Below, piece by piece: positions 44,703-55,860 of a DNA stretch of 64,000 nt. A program made the position numbers and the translations under genes. The notes under the pieces were generated by a model that was not told where the DNA came from, did not search any database, and saw nothing but the letters and a program-made list of their open reading frames with translations. The DNA comes from Nocardioides humilatus (GTDB taxonomy: Bacteria; Actinomycetota; Actinomycetes; Propionibacteriales; Nocardioidaceae). Location of the stretch: assembly GCF_008373755.1 (NCBI RefSeq), contig NZ_VUJV01000003.1, forward strand, positions 620,001 to 684,000, written 5' to 3'. Numbering within the stretch: position 1 is the first letter of the stretch; every line of letters begins with the position of its first letter.

Positions 44703-44980
44703 GGTTCGCGCTTGATCCGCTTCGGCTGGTCGGGCAGCGGGAGGGGCGGTACGACCGTCGGCGCGGGGCTCTCGTCGTCGAGGTCCAGCCATCCGTCGTA
44801 GGTCTCGACGAGCATCTCTAGCTGGATCATCGGCGCGTCGGTGACGAGCGCCCACGGGTGGTCCTCATCGTCATCCTCGCCCGCCAGCCGCTCCCGGCTG
44901 ACCGTCGCCTCGAACCCGCCGCGCGTCAGCGCCAGCGCGGCCGCCCGCGCGTCGTCCTCGCCGAAGAAGATGCCCCTCAC
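44699..44980 (-). CDS. Small hypothetical protein
   Basis: This is a 93-residue protein. The N-terminus has a beta-alpha-beta pattern (GIFFGEDDARAAALALTRGGFEATVSRERL) like small ACT/DUF-type regulatory folds, then WALVTDAPMIQLEMLVETYDGWLDLD and a Pro-rich tail. No family recognised. GTG at 44980 is preferred (GGAAAC upstream); GTG at 44998 would add six residues. Confidence 0.6.
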   Translation of the reverse strand: MRGIFFGEDDARAAALALTRGGFEATVSRERLAGEDDDEDHPWALVTDAPMIQLEMLVETYDGWLDLDDESPAPTVVPPLPLPDQPKRIKREP

Positions 44981-45036
44981 GTTTCCATGATCGCGCACCC
45001 AGCCGAATATCCTGAGCGTGGGTAAAGGGAGGCGAC

Positions 45037-45150
45037 ATGGCAGCCAGAGATCACAGGATCGACCATTTCTTGATCCACAGGGTCGGCGTCACCGACGACT
45101 TCATGACAGACCGCGAGCAGCCGGACGCTCAGGAACGTCTTCCCCTTTAA
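45037..45150 (+). CDS. 37-residue small ORF with strong ribosome site
   Basis: The ATG at 45037 is preceded by AAAGGGAGG at ideal spacing. The product is a charged 37-residue peptide (ARDHRIDHFLIHR...DDFMTDREQ). It lies directly upstream of a decayed vapC, in lower-GC sequence. It could be the remnant of an antitoxin or of an inserted gene whose 3' part was lost. Function unknown. Confidence 0.4.
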   Translation: MAARDHRIDHFLIHRVGVTDDFMTDREQPDAQERLPL

Positions 45151-45272
45151 GCCTGCAATTGCCGAAATCGCTGCTCGCCATCGCGGTTCCTCTCTGGGGC
45201 GGCGACGTGCTCGTGACGCGCAACGTTCGCGAGTTCAGCCGGGTCGACGGACTGACCGTGGAGGCCTGGTAG
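45145..45272 (+). pseudogene. Remnant of a VapC-type PIN toxin gene
   Basis: The final 24 residues in one frame, GGDVLVTRNVREFSRVDGLT plus VEAW, match the C-terminus of PIN-domain VapC toxins (the VTRN-xxxF-xxxxGLxVExW pattern). The preceding PAIAEIAARH segment, in another frame, looks like the alpha-helix before it, so a frameshift and a large 5' deletion are likely. The catalytic Asp/Glu residues of the N-terminal half are gone. Confidence 0.7.
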
Positions 45273-45290
45273 CCCGTTACGGTGTTCGTC

Positions 45291-46361
45291 GTGGATCAGA
45301 CGCCTTCTCCGCCGTACGGCGTGCACCTCACCCGCAGCGAGGAGAACGTCGCCGAGATCGACGCCCTCGCCGGCGTGCTGGGGCAGTACGCCGGCGGGCG
45401 GGTCGGGATGGCCGGACTGCTCGGCGACCTGGATCGGCGGATGCGCCGTACGTTTGCTCCTCACCCGCGGATGCTCGGCTTCGCCGTCGACCGGGCGCTG
45501 ACCTGGGAGCGCCGCGACCGCCGGGACATCCGGTGGTGGCCGCAGGGCATCAGTACGTCGGTGCAGACCGACGTGGAGCGCGACGTGATCGTGACGTCGT
45601 GGTACTCCAAGAAGAAGGAGGAGGGCTGCCGCGTCAGCTTCATCGACCTGGAGGCCCTGCGCTACCGCCACGTGCTCTTGGTCGAGCCGACCGTCACCGA
45701 CGGGGTCCCCGGCCTCACCCCGCTGCGAGCCCACGCCGGCGGAATCGTCTGGCACGGTCCCTACCTGCACATCGGCGCCACCGGCCGCGGGTTCTTCACC
45801 TGCCGCACCGACGACCTGCTGCGCGTGCCCGCGGCCGCCGGGATGGAGACCTACGGCCACGACTACGTGCTGCCGGTGCGCTTCGCCTACCGCGCGACGA
45901 CCGACGAAGGCCTGCAGCGGCTGCGCTACTCCTTCATGACGCTCGACCGCGGCACCGAGCCGCCGAGCCTGGTTGTCGGTGAATACGGCAACAGCAAGCA
46001 GACCCGGCGAATAGCGCGGTTCGCGACTGACCCCGCCACCGGCCTGCTCGCGACGGGCGAGGACGGCATCTCGCGGCCGATCCTCGACGACGAGGACGGC
46101 CTGACCCGGATGCAGGGCATCGCGGTGGTCGACGGCACGGCCTTCGTGACGTCGTCGCACGGCCCCCATCGCTACGGCTGGATGCACGTCGGACGACCCG
46201 GCGAGTTCCGCACCCGGAAGTGGGCGACGCCACCCGGACCCGAGGACCTGGTCCACTGGCCCGCGCAGGACCTGGTCTGGTCGGTGAGCGAGCACCCCGG
46301 CCTGCGGTGGGTCTTCGGCATGGATCGGACCCGCCTGTTGCGGGCGACGCGGTATATCTGA
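45291..46361 (+). CDS. Unknown protein heading the urate operon
   Basis: This is a 356-residue protein without signal peptide or membrane helix. Repeated short beta-strand units with aromatic residues (WWPQGISTSVQTDVERDVIVTSW, GPYLHIGATGRGFFTC, GIAVVDGTAFVTSSHGPHRYGW) suggest a beta-propeller. I cannot name a family. The GTG at 45291 is 7 bases after TACGGT, so the transcript probably begins here. The stop is 3 bp before uraD, so it is the first gene of the urate operon and may act in purine catabolism. Confidence 0.7.
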   Translation: MDQTPSPPYGVHLTRSEENVAEIDALAGVLGQYAGGRVGMAGLLGDLDRRMRRTFAPHPRMLGFAVDRALTWERRDRRDIRWWPQGISTSVQTDVERDVIVTSWYSKKKEEGCRVSFIDLEALRYRHVLLVEPTVTDGVPGLTPLRAHAGGIVWHGPYLHIGATGRGFFTCRTDDLLRVPAAAGMETYGHDYVLPVRFAYRATTDEGLQRLRYSFMTLDRGTEPPSLVVGEYGNSKQTRRIARFATDPATGLLATGEDGISRPILDDEDGLTRMQGIAVVDGTAFVTSSHGPHRYGWMHVGRPGEFRTRKWATPPGPEDLVHWPAQDLVWSVSEHPGLRWVFGMDRTRLLRATRYI

Positions 46362-46364
46362 GCC

Positions 46365-46859
46365 GTGGACATCGAGGCGTTCAACGCGCTGCCCCTGGCC
46401 GAGGCCGACGCGCTGCTGCGCGCCTGCGCCGACATCGACCCCTGGGTCGCGTCGGTCGTCGGCGGCCGCCCCTACCCGGACTCGGGTGCCGTGATCGCCG
46501 CGGCCGAGCTCCTCGCCGCCGACTGGAGCCCGGTCGACGTCGACCAGGCGCTCTCCCATCACCCTCGGATCGGGGAGCGACCGACCGGCAGCGAGGCCGG
46601 TGCTGGCGCGTCCAGCCGCGAGCAGGCTGGCGTCGATCCGGCAGACACCGCGCTCGCCGAGGCACTGCGCGAGGGCAACGTGGCCTACGAGGAGAAGTTC
46701 GGGCGGATCTACCTGGTGCGCGCCAAAGGACGCACCGGGCCGCAGCTGCTCGCACTCCTCCGGGAGCGCCTCCAGAACGACCCCGAAGAGGAATACGACG
46801 TCATGGTGGGCCAACTCCAGGACATCGCGGTCCTGCGGGTGAAGGATCTGTTCGCATGA
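46365..46859 (+). CDS. uraD: OHCU decarboxylase
   Basis: This 164-residue enzyme decarboxylates 2-oxo-4-hydroxy-4-carboxy-5-ureidoimidazoline to (S)-allantoin, the last step of urate oxidation. The catalytic His66 lies in SHHPRIGER. Other family segments are FNALPLAEADALLRACADIDPW and the C-terminal EEEYDVMVGQLQDIAVLRVKDLF. The start is GTG. Its stop overlaps uraH as ATGA. Confidence 0.93.
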   Translation: MDIEAFNALPLAEADALLRACADIDPWVASVVGGRPYPDSGAVIAAAELLAADWSPVDVDQALSHHPRIGERPTGSEAGAGASSREQAGVDPADTALAEALREGNVAYEEKFGRIYLVRAKGRTGPQLLALLRERLQNDPEEEYDVMVGQLQDIAVLRVKDLFA

Positions 46860-47176
46860 GCACCGTTTCCACTCACGTCCTCGACGCTGCGCTGGGACAA
46901 CCCGCAGCCGGCGTGGTCGTGATCCTGCGCGGGGCCGACGGGGCCCAGCTCGGCGCGGCGTCCACCGGCGTCGACGGCCGCGCGCGGTTCGAGGTCGACG
47001 TGCCGGCCGGCCACCACGAGCTCCTCTTCGGCACCGGCCAGTGGTTCGAGGAGCAGGGTCGCGAGACCTTCTTCCCCGCCGTCAACCTCTCCTTCTCGGT
47101 CGCCGACGACGAGCCGCACTACCACGTGGCGCTGTTGCTCAGCCCGTTCGCCTACACCACCTACCGGGGCTCCTGA
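46856..47176 (+). CDS. uraH: 5-Hydroxyisourate hydrolase
   Basis: This 106-residue transthyretin-related protein hydrolyses 5-hydroxyisourate to OHCU. Signatures are STHVLDAALGQPA at the N-terminus (His7) and the C-terminal tetrapeptide YRGS. It is coupled to uraD (ATGA) and to urate oxidase (TGATG). Confidence 0.95.
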   Translation: MSTVSTHVLDAALGQPAAGVVVILRGADGAQLGAASTGVDGRARFEVDVPAGHHELLFGTGQWFEEQGRETFFPAVNLSFSVADDEPHYHVALLLSPFAYTTYRGS

Positions 47177-48051
47177 TGGCTGACTACACGCTCTCCGACC
47201 TGCAGCACGGCAAGGCGGAGGTGCGCCTGGTCAACGTGGACCGCTCGACCGACACCCACGTGCTCCACGACCTCAACGTCACCACGCAGCTGCGAGGCGA
47301 CTTCGCGACGGCCTACACCGAGGGCGACAACAGCCACGTCCATGCGACCGACACCCAGAAGAACTCGGTCTACGCGCTGGCCAGGGAGCACGGCGTGCGG
47401 TCCCCCGAGGCGTTCCTGCTCGTGCTCGCGGAGCACTGGCGCGCACAGCCCTGGGTGACCGGCACCTGGTTCGCAGCCGAGAGCTATCGCTGGGAGCGGC
47501 TGCCCGCCAACGGGCACTCGTTCGTCCGGTCCGGCCAGGAGACCCGCACCGCCTGGGTCCAGACGTACGGCGACGAGACCTTCGTCCTCGCCGGCCTCAC
47601 CGACCTCGTCGTGCTGAAGAGCACGGGAAGCGAGTTCCACGGGTTCCCGCGCGACCGCTTCACGACCCTGGCCGAGACCCACGACCGGATCCTCGCCACC
47701 AGCGTGACGGCGACCTGGCGTTATGCCGGCCTCGACGTCGACCACGACGCGGCCTACGCGGCGGTGCACGCGGCGATGACCGGTGCCTTCGCGACCACGC
47801 ACAGCCTCGCCCTGCAGCAGACGATCCACGCGATGGCCACGGCCGCCCTCGACGCGGTGCCCGAGATCGCCGAGATCAAGGTCGCCTGCCCCAACAAGCA
47901 CCACTTCCTCGTGGACCTCGAGCCGCTCGGTCTCGACAACCCCGGCGAGGTCTTCTTCGCCGCTGATCGGCCTTACGGACTGATCTCGGCGACCGTCGGC
48001 CGCGGCGACGCACCTGTCGATCCGCGCGCCTGGGCCGGGATCGGGGCATGA
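47176..48051 (+). CDS. uox: Urate oxidase
   Basis: This 291-residue cofactor-free T-fold enzyme oxidises urate to 5-hydroxyisourate. Active-site features are the Lys in QHGKAEVRLV (about 12), the Thr in HATDTQKNSVYALA (about 57-60) and ACPNKHHFLVDL. LKSTGSEFHGFPRDRFTTL is typical of uricase. The ATG overlaps uraH by one base and the stop overlaps the RpiR-type regulator as ATGA. Confidence 0.95.
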   Translation: MADYTLSDLQHGKAEVRLVNVDRSTDTHVLHDLNVTTQLRGDFATAYTEGDNSHVHATDTQKNSVYALAREHGVRSPEAFLLVLAEHWRAQPWVTGTWFAAESYRWERLPANGHSFVRSGQETRTAWVQTYGDETFVLAGLTDLVVLKSTGSEFHGFPRDRFTTLAETHDRILATSVTATWRYAGLDVDHDAAYAAVHAAMTGAFATTHSLALQQTIHAMATAALDAVPEIAEIKVACPNKHHFLVDLEPLGLDNPGEVFFAADRPYGLISATVGRGDAPVDPRAWAGIGA

Positions 48052-48860
48052 GCATGAGGATCGACGAGCGGATCGCTGACCGCCACGACGCGCTGACGCC
48101 GCAGGAACGACGGGCCGCAGCGACCCTGCTCGAGCACCTCGACGACCTGGCGACCTATCGCGCCGCCGAGCTCGCCGACCTTGCGGGAGTCAGCCGCGCC
48201 ACGATGAGTCGGCTCTTCCGGAGCCTCGGCTTCGAGGACTTCGACGAGGTCCGCGAGCACCTCCGCGCGCTGCGCAGCGCGGGCGAGCCCCGCCGCGTCG
48301 ACGGTGCACCCAACGCCGAGGCGCTCGCCGCGATCGAGCAGACCGCGATCCTGCGAGCGATCGAGCACCCGCGCATCCCCGAGGTCGCCGGCCTGATTGC
48401 GATGGCGCGACGGGTGCTCGTCATCGGTTGGCGCAACAGCTATCCGGTCGCGCTCCACCTCCGCGAACAGCTCGTCCAGGCCCGGGCCGACGTCACGATC
48501 GGCCCCGTGGCCGGACAGACGCTGGGTGAGGAGCTCGCCGGGCTGGGACCCGACGACGTGGTCGTCGTGGTGGGCTTCCGCCGCCGCCCGAAGGGCTTCG
48601 CTGACTTCCTCGCCGAGGCCGGCACCACGGGCGCCTCGGTCATCCTCGTCGGTGACCCGACCGCAGTGGCGCACGCCTCGGCGGCCTCGATCTGGCTGGA
48701 GTGCCCGCTGCAGCACTCCCTGGCGTTCGACAGCTACGCGGCCCCGATGGCGCTCGTCAGCGTGCTGGCCGACGCCGTACTCGGCGCCTGTGGCCGCGCC
48801 GGCAGCCGCCGGGTGCGCACGATCTCCGAGACCTACGAGCGGATGGGCGAGGTGGAGTGA
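48048..48860 (+). CDS. RpiR/MurR family regulator
   Basis: This is a 270-residue regulator with an N-terminal HTH_6 domain (ERRAAATLLEHLDDLATYRAAELADLAGVSRATMSRLFRSLGF region, about 20-62) and a C-terminal SIS sugar-isomerase-like domain (about 105-250; VLVIGWRNSYPVALHLREQL, VVVVGFRRRPKGF). It is embedded in the urate operon through four-base overlaps, so it probably regulates purine catabolism, binding a pathway metabolite instead of a phosphosugar. Confidence 0.88.
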   Translation: MSMRIDERIADRHDALTPQERRAAATLLEHLDDLATYRAAELADLAGVSRATMSRLFRSLGFEDFDEVREHLRALRSAGEPRRVDGAPNAEALAAIEQTAILRAIEHPRIPEVAGLIAMARRVLVIGWRNSYPVALHLREQLVQARADVTIGPVAGQTLGEELAGLGPDDVVVVVGFRRRPKGFADFLAEAGTTGASVILVGDPTAVAHASAASIWLECPLQHSLAFDSYAAPMALVSVLADAVLGACGRAGSRRVRTISETYERMGEVE

Positions 48861-49345
48861 TGAGCGACCCCCAGAACGCCGGCGACGACGCTTGGCTCGC
48901 CCGAGCCGTGGAGCTCGCCACCGCTAACGTGGCCAGCGGCGGCGGGCCCTTCGGTGCGGTCATCGTGCGCGGCGACGAGCTGGTCTCCAGCGGCCAGAAC
49001 AGGGTCACCCGCGACATCGACCCCACCGCCCACGCCGAGGTCGTCGCGATCCGCGCGGCCTGCGCCTCGATCGGCGACTTCTCCCTCGCCGGCTGCACTC
49101 TCTTCACCTCGTGCGAACCCTGCCCCCTCTGTGTCTCCGCGGCCCTCTGGGCGCGCCTGGACCGCGTGGTGTTCGCCGCCGACCGCGACGACGCCGCTCG
49201 CGGTGGATTCGATGACCGGGCGTTCTACGAGCTCTTCAGCACCCCTCGTTCCGAGTGGGCGATGACGGTCACTGCCCACCCGCTTCCCGACGGCTTCGCG
49301 CCGTTCCAGGCGTGGCTCAGCAAGGACGACCGCATCCGCTACTGA
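48860..49345 (+). CDS. Nucleoside/guanine deaminase (CDA fold)
   Basis: This is a 161-residue cytidine-deaminase-fold enzyme. The zinc site is His58-x-Glu60 in PTAHAEVVAIR and Cys85/Cys88 in SCEPCPLC. The C-terminal DDRIRY end and length match guanine deaminases of the GuaD type, which convert guanine to xanthine. That fits xanthine dehydrogenase and urate genes nearby. tRNA-adenosine deaminase is less likely from context. Starts in a TGATG overlap with the regulator gene. Confidence 0.85.
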   Translation: MSDPQNAGDDAWLARAVELATANVASGGGPFGAVIVRGDELVSSGQNRVTRDIDPTAHAEVVAIRAACASIGDFSLAGCTLFTSCEPCPLCVSAALWARLDRVVFAADRDDAARGGFDDRAFYELFSTPRSEWAMTVTAHPLPDGFAPFQAWLSKDDRIRY

Positions 49346-49356
49346 GCCCTGTCCTG

Positions 49357-49806
49357 CTAGGCGAAGTGCGGGCGCGGCACCAGGTCGATGACGACCTGGC
49401 CGGGCGACTCGGGCACACAGCAGCTCAGGTCGGCACGGCAGGCCTCCGGTGACGGCTCGGCGAGCAGCGTGGCCTGCACCTCGCCGAGCTGAGCGGCGAA
49501 GCGCTGGAGCTCCGCGATCCGCTCGGCGATCTCCACCTGCTTCTCCTCGATCAGCTCACCGACCCGCACGGCCGCGGTGGCGCACTGGGTGCCGGCCCAG
49601 ATGCCGAGCAGCGAGCTGATCTGGTCGCAGCTCAGACCCATCCGCCGGGCCCGGGTCACGAAGAGCAGCCGGGCCGCGTCGTCGTCGCTGTAGTCGCGGT
49701 AGCCCGAGGCGGTCCGGGACGGGCCGGTGAGCAGGCCGATCCGCTCGTAGTAGCGCACCGTGGAGGTGGCCACCCCGACCTGGTCGGCGAGCGCGGAGAT
49801 CCGCAT
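49357..49806 (-). CDS. MerR family regulator with Cys-rich metal-site pattern
   Basis: This is a 149-residue MerR regulator. The winged helix is at 1-70 (RISALADQVGVATSTVRYYERIGLL), followed by a dimer coiled coil. Cys75 at the start of the dimer helix plus Cys123, Cys129 and Cys130 at the C-terminus match the layout of metal-sensing members such as ZntR/CadR. It transcribes itself from a 20-bp-spacer promoter containing a perfect dyad, and faces a cupin gene with a second such promoter. Confidence 0.85.
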   Translation of the reverse strand: MRISALADQVGVATSTVRYYERIGLLTGPSRTASGYRDYSDDDAARLLFVTRARRMGLSCDQISSLLGIWAGTQCATAAVRVGELIEEKQVEIAERIAELQRFAAQLGEVQATLLAEPSPEACRADLSCCVPESPGQVVIDLVPRPHFA

Positions 49807-49818
49807 CTGCCCACGGTA

Positions 49819-49842
49819 GACCTTGAACCCGGGTGCAAGGTC
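49819..49842. promoter_or_regulatory. MerR dyad in the regulator's own promoter
   Basis: GACCTTG and CAAGGTC are perfect 7-bp arms. On the minus strand the site lies between TTGACC (-35, 49839-49844) and TACCGT (-10, 49813-49818), separated by 20 bp, the overlong spacer typical of MerR-activated promoters. The -10 is 6 bases from the regulator ATG, predicting a leaderless mRNA. Confidence 0.75.
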
Positions 49843-49848
49843 AAGTGC

Positions 49849-49880
49849 TTGACATTGCACTGCGGTTCAAGGCCTACGTT
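49849..49880 (+). promoter_or_regulatory. Second MerR-type promoter, driving the cupin gene
   Basis: TTGACA (49849-49854) and TACGTT (49875-49880) are separated by 20 bp containing the half-sites TTGCACTG and GTTCAAGG, an imperfect copy of the neighbouring dyad. The spacing implies activation by DNA distortion, as for other MerR targets. The two promoters fire in opposite directions with their -35 boxes 4 bp apart. Confidence 0.7.
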
Positions 49881-49928
49881 CCCCGTTCAGCGGACCGACC
49901 AGCGGTCCGGCGAGCAAGGAGAAGGACC

Positions 49929-50285
49929 ATGGGCAGCTTCACCCGGGACAACACCGACCTGGCGATCGAGCTCGACGGGCTCGGCCACCAGCACCGCGCT
50001 GAAGCGGGCGGCATGTACGTCGCTCTCGAGCAGTGGAAGGCCGGTCTCGACACCGGCCCGATGTTCGCCGACCTGCCCGGCGGCGCGTGCAGCGAGCCGC
50101 ACTGGGGCTACTGCCTCCAGGGCAGCGTCACCGTGCGCTACAACGACGGCCCCGACGAGACGATCGCAGCCGGCGAGGCCTACTACATCCGCCCCGGACA
50201 CAACGTCCGCATCGACGAGGACGCGGAGTTCGTCGAGTTCACCCGCGCCGACGAGACGCCCGGCATCAACACCGTCGCCGTCTGA
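49929..50285 (+). CDS. Cupin-domain protein, MerR target
   Basis: This is a 118-residue single-cupin protein. Motif 1 is PHWGYCLQGSVTVRYNDGPDE and motif 2 is AGEAYYIRPGHN; some of the usual metal ligands are present (His in EPHWG, Glu in GGACSEPH, His in RPGHN). The function is unknown. AAGGAGAAGGA precedes the ATG at 49929. The divergent metal-type MerR regulator and the 20-bp promoter spacer suggest it is induced by a metal or thiol stress. Confidence 0.78.
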   Translation: MGSFTRDNTDLAIELDGLGHQHRAEAGGMYVALEQWKAGLDTGPMFADLPGGACSEPHWGYCLQGSVTVRYNDGPDETIAAGEAYYIRPGHNVRIDEDAEFVEFTRADETPGINTVAV

Positions 50286-50294
50286 CGGCCCGCG

Positions 50295-51125
50295 TCAGCG
50301 CGGCAGCAGGGCCAGTTGGCGGGACTGGGCGACGAGGCGGTCGGTGGAGTCCCAGACCTCGCAGTCCTCCTCGAACATCCCGCCGGCGACGTTGCGGGTG
50401 CGGTGGCGCAGGCGCAGCCAGCCGGGGGCGGGCTTGGCGCGCACGTGGGCGCTGAGCTCGACGGTCGGCGCCCAGCCCGGCAGGCCGAGGTCGAAGGTGA
50501 CCGGCGGCAGCGCGTCGACGGCCATGAGCAGGGCGAGCGGGTCGGGCTCGCGGCCGTCGGCGAGCCGGAACCAGGCGCTGATCTGGCCGATGCCGCTCGG
50601 CTTGCCGACGGCCCAGCCGACCTCGTCGGGGTGGAAGAGCATCTCGAAGCGCTGCGTAAAGGGCGCCATCTGCTTGACCTCGTCGGGCGCCATCGTGTTG
50701 GGCACGCACTGGTCGCGCGGCGGGAGGTCGATCGGCTCGGCCGTCGTACGGACGTCGTCGGTGGGGAACGCGTCGAGGTCGCCGTAGGTCGCCAGCACCG
50801 TCAGTCGGGTGTCCTCGCCCTGCACGAGGTCGGCCGCGACAGTGGCCGTGCGACCCCCCACCCGTTGCGGGCGTACGGCGACCGTGACCGGTCCGGCCAC
50901 GGCAGGGGTGATGTAGTAGGCGCTGACTGCGATCGGGTCGGGATGGGCCGGCAGCGCGGCGCGGATGGCGTTGCCGAGCAGGGAGAGCTGGAAGCCGCCG
51001 TTGATGCCGCCGCCGACCCGCCAGCCGTCCGAGAAGGTGCCCGCGAAGCCGTCGCCGGAGCGCGCGACCGCGATGTCGCGGTCGAACTCGGAGTCGGGAC
51101 GGGTAGCGGTGAGGCCAGAAGTCAC
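50295..51125 (-). CDS. Acyl-CoA thioesterase-like double hotdog protein
   Basis: This is a 276-residue protein with two hotdog-like halves of the TesB/4HBT_3 type: WRVGGGINGGFQLSLLGNAI in the first and the closing SAHVRAKPAPGWLRLRHRTRNVAGGMFEEDCEVWD. Family members hydrolyse acyl-CoA. The GTG start overlaps the xdhC stop as GTGA, which ties it to the xanthine dehydrogenase operon without an obvious metabolic reason. Confidence 0.78.
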   Translation of the reverse strand: MTSGLTATRPDSEFDRDIAVARSGDGFAGTFSDGWRVGGGINGGFQLSLLGNAIRAALPAHPDPIAVSAYYITPAVAGPVTVAVRPQRVGGRTATVAADLVQGEDTRLTVLATYGDLDAFPTDDVRTTAEPIDLPPRDQCVPNTMAPDEVKQMAPFTQRFEMLFHPDEVGWAVGKPSGIGQISAWFRLADGREPDPLALLMAVDALPPVTFDLGLPGWAPTVELSAHVRAKPAPGWLRLRHRTRNVAGGMFEEDCEVWDSTDRLVAQSRQLALLPR

Positions 51126-51963
51126 CGCTCGAGCGTACTGACCGAAGTCGCCCCGATCAGGCTCAGGACCTCGACTGTGACGGACACCGCAATCGCGGCC
51201 GGCTGCTTGCCGGGCACCCCGGTCAGCGCCGGATCACCGATCGGCGTGCGCACCCGCGCGACCGCCTCGGGAGCGTGACCCAGGTCGGCGAGCTTGGCCT
51301 GGAAACGGGTCCACTTCGCGCTCGACCCGATGAGGCCGATCGAGGCGGGCACCTCGGAGCGCAGCAGCGCGTCGAGGATCGCGAGGTCCTCGGCGTGGTC
51401 GTGGGTGAGGACAAGGACGTGGGTGCCGGCGGGCAGCTCGGCGACCACCAGCTCCGGGAGGACAGGCACCTGGTGCACCGCGACCGAAGCGGGTCCGGCA
51501 AGCACCGGCGCCAACCGGGTGGCCTCCAGCTGGTCGGCACGGGAGTCGACCAGGTGCAGCTCGACCTCGTGGCGGCTCAGCAGCAGCGCGATCTCCAGGC
51601 CGACATGACCCATCCCGAAGATCGCGACGGACGGCCGCACCGGGAGCGGCTCGAGCAGCAGGGTCACCTCACCGCCGCAGCACTGCACCCCGTGCTCGGC
51701 GGGCGCCTTGTCCGAGAGCGTGTGGTGCTCGGTGACCGGAGCAGCTGCACCGGTGAGGGCGAGCCCGCGCAGCAGGCCCCGGGCCCGTCGTACGGCCGCC
51801 TCCTCGAGGTTGCCGCCGCCCACGCTCCCCCACGTCTCGTCCTCGGTGACGACGAGCTTGGCGCCGGCCTCGCGCGGCGCGTGACCGCGCACGTCCGTCA
51901 CGGTCACCAGCACACACGCGATGCGCCGCTCCCGGCAGTGCTGAAGCGCCTGCAGCCAGTCCA

Positions 51964-51964
<1 letters not shown>
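51122..51964 (-). CDS. xdhC: Xanthine dehydrogenase accessory protein XdhC
   Basis: This is a 280-residue protein with the N-terminal XdhC_CoxI domain (VTVTDVRGHAPREAGAKLVV, GSVGGGNLEE) and a C-terminal Rossmann domain (VAIFGMGHVGLEIALLL; DHAEDLAILDALLR). It binds molybdenum cofactor, sulfurates it and inserts it into xanthine dehydrogenase. Its ATG overlaps the xdhB stop as TGATG. Confidence 0.92.
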
Positions 51965-55607
<3,643 letters not shown>

Positions 55608-55656
55608 ACGGTGGAGAGTACGTCGCACAGCACCTGTCGGCACCCGGAAAGCGCAC

Positions 55657-55755
55657 TCAGAGTCGAGCCAGCCTCCGCGTCATCCACGCGATGAGGACCT
55701 TGACGTGGTGGACGTGGTCCAGCAACCCGTGATGCGAATCCGACGACTTGGTCAC
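55657..55755 (-). CDS. 32-residue His-rich small ORF upstream of xdhA
   Basis: The GTG at 55753-55755 is preceded by AGGAGG at 5 bases, one of the best ribosome sites in the window. The product has five His in its first half (DSHHGLLDHVHHVKV) and a basic amphipathic end (WMTRRLARL). It ends 49 bp before xdhA on the same strand. It could be a leader peptide, a small membrane-active peptide or a metal-binding peptide. I know of no matching family. Confidence 0.45.
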   Translation of the reverse strand: MTKSSDSHHGLLDHVHHVKVLIAWMTRRLARL

Positions 55756-55860
55756 CGGGACCTCCTGAGCCGAGATGACTTCCCCAGTGCACCCCCCAAT
55801 ACCCCTATGACGCGCGGGCAGACCGGTTGGTTGCACGCGCCGGGAGATCAGGCGGGGAGA

